From Bradyrhizobium ottawaense (GTDB lineage: Bacteria > Pseudomonadota > Alphaproteobacteria > Rhizobiales > Xanthobacteraceae), in contig NZ_CP029425.2 of assembly GCF_002278135.3 (NCBI RefSeq), positions 3,634,001 to 3,698,000 of the forward strand: 64,000 bases of DNA. Reading direction: 5' to 3'. The position numbers and the translations under genes are program-made. Below, piece by piece: positions 23,985 through 33,421 of this stretch (the first letter of the stretch is position 1; every line of letters begins with the position of its first letter). The notes under the pieces are model-generated. The model worked only from the letters and a program-made list of their open reading frames with translations, made no database searches and was not told the origin of the DNA.

Positions 23985-24468
23985 GGTTCCTCGTATATCT
24001 CTGAGGCATAGCTCCAAGCGTACAAGGTCTTAGTCATCGGCAAAAGGGAGATTTACCGTCACGCAGTCTTCAACCAAAAAAGGACAACGAACAATGTCTT
24101 CGCCGAAGCATAGTATCGTCTTCAGCAAAGTGATCCCAGCACTCAAGGCCGACAGGAACGGCGTGATCGCAATTCAGTGCGGCCTCGACAATTCTGCAGC
24201 GCGATCGAGAGTGGCGACCCTCATTTAGCGGGAAGCGCGCGCGAATGCGCAGGAGCGACGAATAGCGCCGCGCCGGATCCGGCGATAACGCGTCGGCGAT
24301 CGGGTGTTGGCACGGCAAGGGCTTGCCGGCGAGGCCGCTGAACATCGTGTCTTTCAGGAAGCCAAAGGGCGCGATCTGTGGCCTGATCAGCTTGGGCCTG
24401 CCTGCTTTTTCAGACCCCCGTCCGCAAACTTTTCAACAAAGATCTAACAGCGCAGATGGAGCGACTCG
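23985..24468. other. Intergenic region between LysR and hydrolase genes
   Basis: 484 bp that probably holds the LysR and hydrolase promoters. It includes a 44-codon open frame (24094-24228) and a 19-base sequence at 24220-24238 identical to 15463-15481. The stretch 24230-24345 gives a minus-strand frame without a start signal or domain. The rest shows nothing recognisable. Confidence 0.5.
24094..24228 (+). CDS. Possible 44-residue protein or gene remnant
   Basis: AAAAAAGGAC lies about 9 bases before an ATG. The frame begins MSSPKHSIVFSKVIPALKAD and ends RSRVATLI at a TAG. The first 35 residues have a protein-like composition. The stop codon lies inside the 19-base sequence shared with 15463-15481, so this could be the 5' remnant of a gene cut off by a repeat. 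No family is recognised. Confidence 0.3.
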   Translation: MSSPKHSIVFSKVIPALKADRNGVIAIQCGLDNSAARSRVATLI

Positions 24469-25287
24469 ATGTCGACGATCACGACTACAGACGGCGTAAG
24501 CATCTTCTACAAGGATTGGGGATCAGGTCAGCCGATCGTGTTCAGCCACGGCTGGCCGCTGACAGCGGACGACTGGGATGCCCAGATGATGTTCTTCCTT
24601 CATCACGGGTATCGTGTGATCGCCCACGACCGGCGCGGCCACGGCCGGTCCGACCAGCCCAGCACCGGCAACGACATGGACCATTGGGTTGACGACCTCG
24701 CGGCCCTGACTGAACACCTCAACCTGCGCGACGCAATCCACATTGGGCACTCGACAGGTGGCGGTGAGGTGGCTCGCTATGTCGCTCGCCACCAGAAGCG
24801 CGTCGCGAAGGCGGTTCTGGTCGCTTCACTGACGCCGAACATGTACAGAAGCGAGAACAACGCGTCCGGCCAACCCCCGGCGTGGTTCGAAGCGATCCGG
24901 GCAGGCGTGTTGGGCAACCGGGCGGAATTTTACCGTTTCGTCCCTGAGAATCCGTTCTACGGGTACAACCTCGATGGGGCCAAGCCTTCGGAGGCAATCA
25001 TTGCGAACTGGTGGCGCCAAGGCATGGCCGGCGGTGCTCTCGCTCACTACGCGACTGTCGACTCTTGGCTCGAAGATTATACCGAAGACCTCAAGAAGAT
25101 CACCGTGCCGGTGCTGGTGATGCATGGCGAGGCTGATCAAGTCGTCCCGTTCGCAAGTTCCGTGCCGCGTGCGGTCGACTTGCTTAAGAACGGATCGCTG
25201 AAGACCTATCCCGGCTACCCCCATGGCATGCTAACCACGCATGCGGATGTCATCAACCCCGACCTGCTCTCGTTCATCAAGTCTTGA
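24469..25287 (+). CDS. Alpha/beta hydrolase, cofactor-free haloperoxidase/arylesterase type
   Basis: A 272-residue enzyme: YKDWGSGQPIVFSHGWPLTA with the oxyanion segment, HDRRGHGRSDQP, nucleophile Ser95 in IGHSTGGGEV, Asp223 in MHGEADQVVPF and His252 in YPGYPHGM. This is the complete catalytic triad of the non-heme chloroperoxidase family. Such enzymes hydrolyse esters and show perhydrolase activity in vitro; the physiological substrate is unknown. It is cytoplasmic (no signal peptide). The distant divergent LysR gene could regulate it. Confidence 0.9.
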   Translation: MSTITTTDGVSIFYKDWGSGQPIVFSHGWPLTADDWDAQMMFFLHHGYRVIAHDRRGHGRSDQPSTGNDMDHWVDDLAALTEHLNLRDAIHIGHSTGGGEVARYVARHQKRVAKAVLVASLTPNMYRSENNASGQPPAWFEAIRAGVLGNRAEFYRFVPENPFYGYNLDGAKPSEAIIANWWRQGMAGGALAHYATVDSWLEDYTEDLKKITVPVLVMHGEADQVVPFASSVPRAVDLLKNGSLKTYPGYPHGMLTTHADVINPDLLSFIKS

Positions 25288-25515
25288 CGACATCTCTCAT
25301 CCATTATCGCCTTCCCGCACGAAGGAGATGCCGTTTGCAAGGCGGCCTCTCCTTCCAGTTCAAGAGACGGTATGCGACAGTCGCTTTTTGGCCCATCGCA
25401 GACCTACCGCGGCGCCCGCCGAATTGTCCGCTATTGTCAGAAGCAAACGTCATACCTCTCAGCATGGCGGACATCGAATGCGTGTGATCTGGAGTCACGA
25501 GTCCACGCCTCGGCA
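25288..25515. other. Intergenic region, possible repeat remnant
   Basis: 228 bp between convergent genes. Translation near 25380-25480 resembles a repeat-derived sequence I have seen mis-annotated in Rhizobiales (AFWPIADLP-like). I see no gene here. The assignment is weak. Confidence 0.3.
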
Positions 25516-26727
25516 CTACTTTCCCACCAGGCTGCACTTGCTGCGGTCGAGCGGACGGAAGGCCTGGTCGGGCGGGATCGTCGCGACGAGCTTGACGAAA
25601 TCCCACGGGCCCTTGGACTCCTCGGGTGTCTTGACCTGCACCAGATAGAGATCATGCACCATGCGCTGGTCCTCGCGGATGCGGCCGTGGGGGGTGTAGG
25701 CATCCGACACCGGTGTCGCCTTCATCTTCGCCATCACGGCGGCGCTGTCGTCGGTGTCGGTGTCCTTGATCGCCTGCAGATAGTGACGCACGGCGGAATA
25801 GACGCCTGCCTGGATCTGCGAGGGCATGGCCTTGCGTCGCGCATAGAAGGCGTCGGAGAATTTTCGCGCGGCCGGCGAGACGTCCTCGAAGAACGAGGTG
25901 ACGATGAGGTCGCCGCGGGTTGCCTTCAGCCCGACCGACTCGATGTCGACGTTCTGGAACGACATCGGCACGATCTTGATGCCCTGATCGGCGAGGCCGA
26001 ACTCCTCGGCCTGCTTGATGGCGGTGGCGTTGTCGCCGGCGACGTTGATGGCGAGGATCTTGGCGCCCGACGACTGTGCCTGCAGCAGGAATGAGCTGAA
26101 ATCGGGCGTGCCGAGCTGCGCCTTGACGCTGCCGGCGACCTTGCCGCCGAGCTCGCCGATGCGGGCGCGTGCGGTCGCTTCGATCGAATGCCCGAAGGCA
26201 TAGTCGCCGGTGATGAAGAACCATGGCTCCTTGCTGGTCTGCATGATGCCGGAGACCACGGCCGTCGCCGTGGAATAGGCGTCCTGGGTCCACTGCACGC
26301 TGGTCGGCGCGCAGGCCTCATCGGTGAGCTGGTTGGCACCGGCGCCGGAGACGAGGAAGATCTTGCCGTTGCCGCGCACCAGCTCCTGCACGGCGAGAGC
26401 CGCGCCGGAGCTGCCGCCGTCGGCGACCGCCTGGACACCTTCGCTGAACCATTTGCGGGCGAGCGATGCCGCCAGATCCGGCTTGTTCTGGTGATCGGCC
26501 TGCAGGATCTCGATCGGCTTGCCGTTGATCTTGCCGCCGAACTCCTCCGCGGCCATCCGTGCCGCCTCGACCGAGCCCGGGCCCATCGCGGTCGCGAACA
26601 CGCCGTTCATGTCGGTGAGCACGCCGATGCGGATGGCATCGGCCTTGATCTCGGCGCGCGCAGGCGGGCCTGCGAGCGCCAGCGTGATGAGCAAGGTGGA
26701 GGCGGACGTCGTACGGAGGTTGGCCAT
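25516..26727 (-). CDS. Periplasmic substrate-binding protein (Peripla_BP_6), aromatic cluster
   Basis: A 403-residue LivK-like binding protein: signal peptide ending GPPARAE, domain start IRIGVLTDMNGVFATAMGPG, then AAEEFGGKINGKPIEILQAD and GDYAFGHSIEATARARI. It has two Cys residues late in the protein and ends DRSKCSLVGK. It is the third gene of the leftward operon after the flavin hydroxylase and the FAH-family hydrolase, so its likely ligand is an aromatic acid degraded by them. No membrane components are nearby. Confidence 0.87.
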   Translation of the reverse strand: MANLRTTSASTLLITLALAGPPARAEIKADAIRIGVLTDMNGVFATAMGPGSVEAARMAAEEFGGKINGKPIEILQADHQNKPDLAASLARKWFSEGVQAVADGGSSGAALAVQELVRGNGKIFLVSGAGANQLTDEACAPTSVQWTQDAYSTATAVVSGIMQTSKEPWFFITGDYAFGHSIEATARARIGELGGKVAGSVKAQLGTPDFSSFLLQAQSSGAKILAINVAGDNATAIKQAEEFGLADQGIKIVPMSFQNVDIESVGLKATRGDLIVTSFFEDVSPAARKFSDAFYARRKAMPSQIQAGVYSAVRHYLQAIKDTDTDDSAAVMAKMKATPVSDAYTPHGRIREDQRMVHDLYLVQVKTPEESKGPWDFVKLVATIPPDQAFRPLDRSKCSLVGK

Positions 26728-26769
26728 GGCGTTTCCTGACTTGTCGTTTTTGATTGCTCGAAGGCGTGG

Positions 26770-27621
26770 TCAGGCCGGTTCGGCGACGACCGTGTTGCGC
26801 AAGGTTCCGATGCCCGAGATCTCGACCTCGACGGTGTCGCCCGGGCGCATCCACAGCGGCGGCGTGCGCTTGGCGCCGACGCCGCCGGGCGTGCCGGTGA
26901 CGATGACGTCGCCGGGAACGAGCGGGCAGATCGTGGAGATGTAGGCGATCAGCTCGGGAATGCCCGTGATCAGGAGGTCGGTGGTAGTGTCCTGCACGAC
27001 GGCGCCGTTCAGGCGCGTCCGCAAGGTGAGCTTCGACGGATCTGGAATCTCGTCCGTCGTCACCAGCCACGGACCGAAGCTGCCGCTATCCGCAAAGGTC
27101 TTTCCGGAAAGGAACTGGCTGGTGTGGCGCTGCCAGTCGCGGATGCTGCCCTCATTGTAGCAGGAATAACCGGCGATGTGATCGAGCGCGTGGCCAGCCG
27201 GGATGTGCCGGCCTTGCTTGCCGATCACCAGCGCGAGCTCGCCTTCATAATCGAAATCGTCGCTCACTTTGGGCTTCACGATCGGCTGGAGATGGCCGAC
27301 CTGGCTGCAGGGAAAGCGCACGAACAGCGCCGGCTTCTCGGTGACGGTGCGCCCGGTCTCGGCGACGTGGTCGCGGTAGTTCAGGCCGACGCAGATGATC
27401 TTGCCGGGATCGGGGATCACCGGTGCGAAGGTGACTTTGTCGAGCGGATGATCGGGCGCAGCGGACGCGACGATCTTTGCCGCCTCGCCAAGGCGACCGG
27501 CTTCGAGCAACTGCCGCAGCGTGGCGCAGGGCGCCATGCGCGCGCCGAGATCGACGACGCCGTTGTCCTTGACGGCGCCGAAAGAGGCGCGTCCGCCGGC
27601 GACGAATGAGAGCAGCTTCAT
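26770..27621 (-). CDS. Fumarylacetoacetate hydrolase (FAH) family protein
   Basis: A 283-residue enzyme. It has the N-terminal extension of the two-domain subgroup, then IICVGLNYRDHVAETGR, FDYEGELALVIGKQGRHIPA (the metal-binding Glu pair) and GDVIVTGTPGGVGAKRTPPL. The fold hydrolyses or decarboxylates ring-cleavage products such as acylpyruvates or 2-hydroxyhepta-2,4-dienedioate. AAGGACATCTC precedes the ATG. It follows the flavin hydroxylase by 25 bases. The context indicates a step after meta-cleavage. Confidence 0.9.
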   Translation of the reverse strand: MKLLSFVAGGRASFGAVKDNGVVDLGARMAPCATLRQLLEAGRLGEAAKIVASAAPDHPLDKVTFAPVIPDPGKIICVGLNYRDHVAETGRTVTEKPALFVRFPCSQVGHLQPIVKPKVSDDFDYEGELALVIGKQGRHIPAGHALDHIAGYSCYNEGSIRDWQRHTSQFLSGKTFADSGSFGPWLVTTDEIPDPSKLTLRTRLNGAVVQDTTTDLLITGIPELIAYISTICPLVPGDVIVTGTPGGVGAKRTPPLWMRPGDTVEVEISGIGTLRNTVVAEPA

Positions 27622-27646
27622 GAGATGTCCTTGAAAGTGGGTTCGA

Positions 27647-29170
27647 TCAGGCCGCGGACGGCGCTTGGGTTAAGGGAATCTGGGTTGCAGGAATGGCGGC
27701 GGCGACGAGTCGCTCGAGCTCGGGCTTGTCGCGGGCGGTGCCGCGGATGTAACGGTCGGGACGAACCAGTGCGGCGATGATGCCGTGCTTGCGCAGCCAG
27801 TCTCGGACGCCTTCGGCGTCGTCGCCGGCGAGGATCTCGATCCCGGCCTGCGCCAGCGCGGGGCGCGACGGCAGTACGGCCGCAGCCTCGACGAGCAGCA
27901 CATGATGATAGCCGGCCCGGTCGTCGCTGCGGCCTCCGTCGCGCAGCATGAATTGCGGTGCGAGATGGCCGGCGAGCGGCAGGTCGCTGAACGTGAGCCC
28001 GGGGCCGAGCAGGGGCTTCTTCACGTCCAGCTTGACCGGCGCGTTCTCGCGCGCTTCGCCGGCAGCAAGGCCGGCCTCGATCGCCTTGGTGTTGATCACG
28101 CCGCCGAGACGGATGGCGAGCTCGATGAACTCGCGCACATGCGGCTGGCGCTCGCTCTGGTAGGTGTCGAGCAGATCGGGTGCGGCGCCGCCCTGGATGA
28201 TTGCGGCGAGCTTCCAGGCGAGGTTGGCGGCATCGCGGATGCCGGCGCACATGCCCTGGCCGAGGAAGGGCGGGGTCTGGTGCGCGGAATCGCCCGCAAG
28301 AAACAATCGGCCGCTCCGCCATTGCCGTGCGATGACCGAATGAAACGTGTAGACCGCGGCGCGTTCGAGCTCGGCATCATCAGGCGTGATCCAGCGCGAC
28401 AGCAGGTCCCAGACCTTTGCCGGTTGCGCGATCTCCTGAGAATCCTCGTCCGGGAGGATCGTGATCTCCCAGCGGCGCCGCGTGCCGGTGCCGCGCACAT
28501 AGGTCGCCGGCCGCCTTGGATCGCAATGCTGGAGACTGTAGTCGCCGAGATCGTCGCGCGCGCGCTTGAGCAGCACGTCGATCACCAACCAGCGCTCGTG
28601 GAAGCCGAGATCGTCCATGCTGGAGCCGATGAAGCGGCGGACCAGCGAGCGGGCGCCGTCGCAGCCGATCACATAGCCGGCGCGGACCTCGCTGAGCTTC
28701 CCGTTCGAGAGGTCCTCGTAGCGGACGCGCACGCCGTCTTCGTCCTGGTCCAGCGCGAACACGTCGCAGCGGCTGCGCAAGGTGACGTGCGGCCAGCGGG
28801 CGAGGCCGCTGATCAGTACGTCCTCAAGATCAGGTTGGTGAAAGCGGTAGCTGAGATGCCAGCCCATCGGCGTCAGCGTCTGCGGGCGCGACCAATCCAG
28901 CAACATTTTGCCGTTGGCGTCGAGGAAGAGCATGCCGGGGCTCAGGATGACATGCGGCAGGATCGCGTCGGCAAGGCCGACGGTCTGGAATACGCGCATG
29001 CATTCGTCGTCGAAATGCACCGCGCGCGGCAGATGATAGGTCTGCGTCTCGCGCTCCAGCACCAGTGTCCGCACGCCGCGGAGGCCGAGCAGATTGGCAA
29101 GTGTCGCACCAACCGGCCCGCGGCCGACGATCACGACATCAAATTCTTCGGGGGCGGATTTATCTTGCAT
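27647..29170 (-). CDS. FAD-dependent aromatic hydroxylase (MhpA-like)
   Basis: A 507-residue flavoprotein monooxygenase. FAD loop VIVGRGPVGATLANLLGLRG, NAD(P)H/FAD motif VIGCDGARSLVRRFIG, and ribityl-binding LFLAGDSAHQTPPFLGQGMC are all present. A C-terminal thioredoxin-like extension (from about residue 400) is as in MhpA and phenol hydroxylases. It resembles 3-(3-hydroxyphenyl)propionate hydroxylase and would turn a phenolic acid into a catechol for the divergent extradiol dioxygenase. It is the first gene after the IclR regulator, 77 bases downstream. Confidence 0.9.
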   Translation of the reverse strand: MQDKSAPEEFDVVIVGRGPVGATLANLLGLRGVRTLVLERETQTYHLPRAVHFDDECMRVFQTVGLADAILPHVILSPGMLFLDANGKMLLDWSRPQTLTPMGWHLSYRFHQPDLEDVLISGLARWPHVTLRSRCDVFALDQDEDGVRVRYEDLSNGKLSEVRAGYVIGCDGARSLVRRFIGSSMDDLGFHERWLVIDVLLKRARDDLGDYSLQHCDPRRPATYVRGTGTRRRWEITILPDEDSQEIAQPAKVWDLLSRWITPDDAELERAAVYTFHSVIARQWRSGRLFLAGDSAHQTPPFLGQGMCAGIRDAANLAWKLAAIIQGGAAPDLLDTYQSERQPHVREFIELAIRLGGVINTKAIEAGLAAGEARENAPVKLDVKKPLLGPGLTFSDLPLAGHLAPQFMLRDGGRSDDRAGYHHVLLVEAAAVLPSRPALAQAGIEILAGDDAEGVRDWLRKHGIIAALVRPDRYIRGTARDKPELERLVAAAIPATQIPLTQAPSAA

Positions 29171-29247
29171 GGGGCTATCTCTTCCCCAAGCCGCGCCGCA
29201 GCATCAACGCCGCCGCGCCAAGTGTCCGCCCAGCGGACGGACGGAGT

Positions 29248-30039
29248 CTAGACCTCGACCGGGATGGCCGCGGCCGTCTCCTGAAGCTGCGCTGCAAATT
29301 GCGCAATTGCCTCCTCGATCCCCAGTGCCGAGCGAATCCAGATGATGGAGATGCAACCGAACACGACGCCGCCTCGGACGATGGGTACGGCGATCGAAGC
29401 CGTCTTGGGATTATACTCGCCCTCGCTGCGGATCGCGTAACCGCGCCGGGCAGTCTCGGCAATCATGCGGTCGAGGCGGGCTTCGTCGAGAAAGGGGCGG
29501 TCGTCGGACTCGTCGATCCGGCGCAGATGATTGACGATGAGGTCGCGCTCGCGCGCCGGGCAGGCGGCGAGATACGCGCGCCCGGCAGAGGTTCGCAGCA
29601 TCGGCAGACGCTTGCCGATCATGCCGCGGTCGATCGAGAGCGGGCTGCGCGAATGGGTGGTTTCCTGCACCACCATCGCGGCGTTCTCATAAGTCGAGAG
29701 ATCGACGGGCCAGACCAGGGTCTTGCTGAGTTCGGCAAGATAAGGCGCTGCCGCCTGGCAGATCACCACGCCGGGGTCGTAGCCATCGCCGAGGCTCAGC
29801 GCGCGCCGGGTGACGCGAAAACGGTCGTCGCTGGCGCTGCGCGCGATATAGCCAAGTTCCTCCAGGGTTTCGAGCAGGCGATAGACGGTCGGGCGGGGCA
29901 GGTCGAGCGCGCGAGCAACGTCGCCGGCACGGATGCCGCCCGAGCGATTGACCTCTCGCAGCACGTCAAGTCCGCGCTTAAAGGCGCGGACGCCTTCCGA
30001 CTGCCGTGGTGCGCCCGTCCCCGTCCGCTCCTTGGACAC
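29248..30039 (-). CDS. IclR-family regulator of the aromatic cluster
   Basis: A 263-residue regulator with KRGLDVLREVNRSGGIRAGD, ALDLPRPTVYRLLETLEELG and an IclR effector domain (RTSAGRAYLAACPARERDLI). The MhpR/PcaR type of IclR proteins activate aromatic catabolic genes in response to substrate. It lies between the extradiol dioxygenase (divergent, 144 bp away) and the hydroxylase operon, so it is well placed to control both. Confidence 0.88.
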   Translation of the reverse strand: MSKERTGTGAPRQSEGVRAFKRGLDVLREVNRSGGIRAGDVARALDLPRPTVYRLLETLEELGYIARSASDDRFRVTRRALSLGDGYDPGVVICQAAAPYLAELSKTLVWPVDLSTYENAAMVVQETTHSRSPLSIDRGMIGKRLPMLRTSAGRAYLAACPARERDLIVNHLRRIDESDDRPFLDEARLDRMIAETARRGYAIRSEGEYNPKTASIAVPIVRGGVVFGCISIIWIRSALGIEEAIAQFAAQLQETAAAIPVEV

Positions 30040-30183
30040 TTCGCATTTCCTCCCTTGTGGCGCACGGTCCCGCGATTATCGTTGCGAACGCGAAGCGATT
30101 GCGGAACGCCACCGTAGAATCGTGCGCAGCCGGTATCAAGTTCGCCGCATTGCGGCACACGCGATGCCTTCGGGAGGAATTCG

Positions 30184-31167
30184 ATGGAAATCACCGCGCT
30201 CGGTTATATCGGGATCAACTCATCGCAGCTCGATCAGTGGGGCCGGATGGCGACGGGGCTGCTCGGCATGCAGCAGGTCGATCGCGGCGGCAAGATGCGC
30301 GCGTTCCGCATGGACGATCGCAAGCAGCGGCTGATCGTCGACGGCAGTAGCGACGCCGGCCTTGCAGTGATGGGCTGGGAAGTTCCATCCATGGCAGAGC
30401 TGGATCAATTGGCGGGACGGCTCGAAACCCACGGCGTCAAGGTGACGCGCGGCTCGCGCGCGCTGGCCGACGAGCGGCATGTCGCCGAACTGATCGCGTT
30501 CGTCGATCCCGCCGGCAACCGGCTCGAGGCCTTCTGCAAGCCGGAGCTTGCGAGCGAGCCGTTCAAGCCGAGCCGACCGATCTCGGGCTTCCGTACCGGC
30601 GCGCTCGGCATGGGGCATGTCGTGCTCAACGTGGAGGATGTCGAGCCGCTTTTGCCGTTCTACCGCGACCTGCTCGGCTTCCACGTCTCGGATTTCGGGC
30701 TGAAGCCCTATGGGCTGTATTTCTTCCACGTCAACGGCCGCCACCACAGCTTTGCGATGGTCGGCTCGGGGCGCAAGGCGATGCATCATTTCATGGTCGA
30801 GCTCGGCAGCCTCGACGATGTCGGTCAGGGCTACGACCTCGCGCAGCTGGACGAGGGCCGTATCGCCTATACGCTGGGCCGGCACACCAACGACCACATG
30901 ACCTCGTTCTACGTGAATACGCCGTCCGGGTTCTTCATCGAATATGGCTGGGGTGCGCGCGTCATCGATCCCGAGACCTGGCAACCGCACGAGACCTTCG
31001 ACGGCCCGTCGCTGTGGGGCCACGAGCGGCTGCATATGCCGGAGGAGCAGCGCAAGCGCCTGCGCGACATGCGGCTCGATGCGGCAGCGCGCGGCGTTCG
31101 CGTCGCTGATCCCCGCGTGCCGCCGCTCAACTGCGCGTGGCTGGACCAGGTGGTCGCGCGCGAATAA
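30184..31167 (+). CDS. Type I extradiol ring-cleavage dioxygenase (VOC superfamily, BphC-like)
   Basis: A 327-residue two-domain VOC enzyme. The Fe(II) ligands can be placed in the C-terminal domain as His145 (GMGHVVLNVED), His202 (MHHFMVEL) and Glu253 (FFIEYGW). The active-site His and acid-base region LGRHTNDHM is also present. These enzymes insert O2 beside the diol of a catechol (meta cleavage). Divergent from the IclR/hydroxylase genes, it would supply the ring-opening step between the hydroxylase and the FAH-family hydrolase. Confidence 0.92.
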   Translation: MEITALGYIGINSSQLDQWGRMATGLLGMQQVDRGGKMRAFRMDDRKQRLIVDGSSDAGLAVMGWEVPSMAELDQLAGRLETHGVKVTRGSRALADERHVAELIAFVDPAGNRLEAFCKPELASEPFKPSRPISGFRTGALGMGHVVLNVEDVEPLLPFYRDLLGFHVSDFGLKPYGLYFFHVNGRHHSFAMVGSGRKAMHHFMVELGSLDDVGQGYDLAQLDEGRIAYTLGRHTNDHMTSFYVNTPSGFFIEYGWGARVIDPETWQPHETFDGPSLWGHERLHMPEEQRKRLRDMRLDAAARGVRVADPRVPPLNCAWLDQVVARE

Positions 31168-31188
31168 TCGACCGCTTCTCGGGGTCTA

Positions 31189-31851
31189 TCACGCTTCGCC
31201 GAGATCCGGCTCGGTCAACAGTCCCTGGCGCAAGGCGAGGCGGACCAGCTCGATGTCGGAGCCGACGCCGAGCTTGTCCTTGATCAGGGAATGCAGGTTC
31301 GCCACCGTCTTCGGGCTGACATGCAGCGTTTCTGCAATCTCCTCCGTCGTCCGCTCCGCGAGCAGCAGCCGCATCACCTCGAACTCGCGCGCGGTGAGGA
31401 CGTCGGCGGCCGAGCTTTCGCCGCCGAGCCGGCTCAGCGCCAGCTCGTGGTCGATGTCGGGGCTGATGGCGATCTTGCCGGCGAGCACGTCCATCACGGC
31501 CCGTACCAGCGTTTCCGGCGGGCTGGTCTTGGTGACGTAACCCCTGGCGCCGGCGCGGATCGCCTGCACGGCGAAGCCCGCATTCTGATGCATGGTGAAG
31601 ATGAGGATCCTGGCGCCCTTGTCCCATTGCCTGATCCGCCTGACGGCCTCGATGCCGCCGATGCCGGGCATGCTCAGATCCATGATGACGAGGTCGGGCG
31701 CCTCGGATTTGTACAGCCGGTAGGCCTCCGCGCCGTCGGACGCCTCGGCGATGACGCGCAGGCCCGGCTGCTTCTGGAGCACGGAGCGATAGCCCTCGCG
31801 GACCACGGAATGGTCGTCGACCAGCAGGATGGAGGCATCGGCCGCGCTCAT
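31189..31851 (-). CDS. NarL-type response regulator
   Basis: A 220-residue regulator with receiver (LLVDDHSVVREG, phospho-acceptor Asp58 in LVIMDLSMPGIGG, Lys in YVTKTSPP) and a LuxR output domain (LTAREFEVMRLLLAERTTEE). Start 31851 overlaps the sensor kinase stop (ATGA). Cognate to the adjacent kinase. The dioxygenase gene converges on it, so functional linkage to aromatic degradation is possible but not shown. Confidence 0.9.
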   Translation of the reverse strand: MSAADASILLVDDHSVVREGYRSVLQKQPGLRVIAEASDGAEAYRLYKSEAPDLVIMDLSMPGIGGIEAVRRIRQWDKGARILIFTMHQNAGFAVQAIRAGARGYVTKTSPPETLVRAVMDVLAGKIAISPDIDHELALSRLGGESSAADVLTAREFEVMRLLLAERTTEEIAETLHVSPKTVANLHSLIKDKLGVGSDIELVRLALRQGLLTEPDLGEA

Positions 31852-33230
31852 GCCGCATGCTCCAGCGCCTGCCGCTCGGCGGCTGTGAGCGGAATGACGA
31901 CGCGCAGCGCCGAGCCGCCGTTGGCACCGACTTCGAAGCTCATCCGGCCGCGCAAGGCCGCAACGCGCTCGCGCATGCCGAGCAGGCCCATGCCGGATTT
32001 GCTGGAGGCATCGTTCGGCCGGCCATCGTCGTCGATGGCAAGCGCGATCTCGTCTGCCGCCATCGTCAGATGCAGGTCCACCTTGGTGGCGCCGGCGTGC
32101 TTGGCGGCGTTGGTCAGCGCCTCCTGCACGATGCGGTAGAGGTTGGCGCTGATCGCGGCGGGCAGGGTCTCGACCGCGCCGTCGAAATGGATCGAAAAGC
32201 GCGTCTCGCCGCGGCTGCGTCCGTTCCAGCCCGCGACGAGGCCTTCCAGGCTCGCCACCAGCCCGAGCTCCTCGACGTCGGGCGGGCGCAGCCGGAACAG
32301 CGCGCCGCGCAGCGTCTCCATCATGCTGGTCGCGGTCCGCGCGATACCGTCGCATTCGCCGAGCAAAGCGGGGCAGTCCTGCGCGGCGGTCTGGCGGGCG
32401 GAGGAGGCGAGCGCGCGGATGGCGGCCAGCGACTGGCCGAACTCGTCGTGCAGCTCACGCGCCAGATGGCGGCGCTCGTCGTCCTGGAGCGCGATCAGCT
32501 TGCGCGTCAGCTCGCTGCGCTCGGCGAGCGCATTGTCGAGGCTTTCGGCGAGATGGTTGAAGCCGTCGCGGATCGCGGAGAGTTCGGCCAGATCGAACGG
32601 CGGCAGCCGCGCCGAGAGGTCGTTGGCGGCGATCCGCTCGAGGCCGTTGCGGATCAGGCGGGTCGGGCGCAGCGCGCGCGCCAGCGCGGCGTAGACCAGC
32701 AAGCACAGCAGCGGCAGCGCGATCGCAAGCGCAATCATCAGGCGGCCGGCCTCGTGCCAGGCCTCCGCCGTCTGCACGGCCGGATCGACCGAGACCACGG
32801 TCTCGCCGAGCTTGGCGCCGCGCACGATCACGGGCCGTGCCGCTTCGCGGCCGGGGTCGAACAGGCTGCGATAGAAGGCCGCGAAGACCTGCGGCGACGG
32901 GCTCTCCGGGGCAGGCGCACCGCTGCAGAACCGCTGCAGCATCTCGCCGCTCGGTCCACGGAATGCCAGACACAGGCCGGGCGTCATCACATAGGCGGCG
33001 ACGGGATCGAGGTTCGGAAAGTCGCGCGGGCCGGCCACCCACTGGATCTTGCCCTGCTGCAGCTCCAGCGACTTCGCCACGATCGCGGCGATGCCGTCGA
33101 TGCGCGTGTGCACCGCGCGGTCGGCCGCGATCAGGAAATAGGCGGAGATTGCGGCGAAGCAGGCGGCCGTTATGGCGGCCACGCGCAACGTCAGACGGAC
33201 CTTGAGATCGAATCTCGGGCGGTTCCACAT
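31848..33230 (-). CDS. NarX/UhpB-type sensor histidine kinase
   Basis: A 460-residue membrane kinase. TM1 near 16-36, a periplasmic sensor of about 125 residues containing two Cys (LCLAF, RFCSG), TM2 near 162-184, HAMP 185-235, HisKA_3 with phospho-accepting His261 in LARELHDEFGQS, and a HATPase (IVQEALTNAAKHA, later GMGLLGMRERVAAL). It phosphorylates the overlapping regulator. Ligand unknown. A secreted protein gene is divergent, 191 bp away. Confidence 0.9.
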   Translation of the reverse strand: MWNRPRFDLKVRLTLRVAAITAACFAAISAYFLIAADRAVHTRIDGIAAIVAKSLELQQGKIQWVAGPRDFPNLDPVAAYVMTPGLCLAFRGPSGEMLQRFCSGAPAPESPSPQVFAAFYRSLFDPGREAARPVIVRGAKLGETVVSVDPAVQTAEAWHEAGRLMIALAIALPLLCLLVYAALARALRPTRLIRNGLERIAANDLSARLPPFDLAELSAIRDGFNHLAESLDNALAERSELTRKLIALQDDERRHLARELHDEFGQSLAAIRALASSARQTAAQDCPALLGECDGIARTATSMMETLRGALFRLRPPDVEELGLVASLEGLVAGWNGRSRGETRFSIHFDGAVETLPAAISANLYRIVQEALTNAAKHAGATKVDLHLTMAADEIALAIDDDGRPNDASSKSGMGLLGMRERVAALRGRMSFEVGANGGSALRVVIPLTAAERQALEHAA

Positions 33231-33421
33231 CGGGCAGCACCTAGCGCGAACAGGTTTGTCGCCGCCGCATTAAACGGCAGAACGCCAGCCGCGCAAAGCG
33301 CTACGCGTTACCGCAGTGCAACGACGTGAAATTTTCCCGGCGCTCGCCGGGACGGGCCCCGTTGCAGGGTGTAGGGCTGCTGCCGAGATTTGCCGATCGC
33401 TCCATCTGCGAGGCTCCGCTC

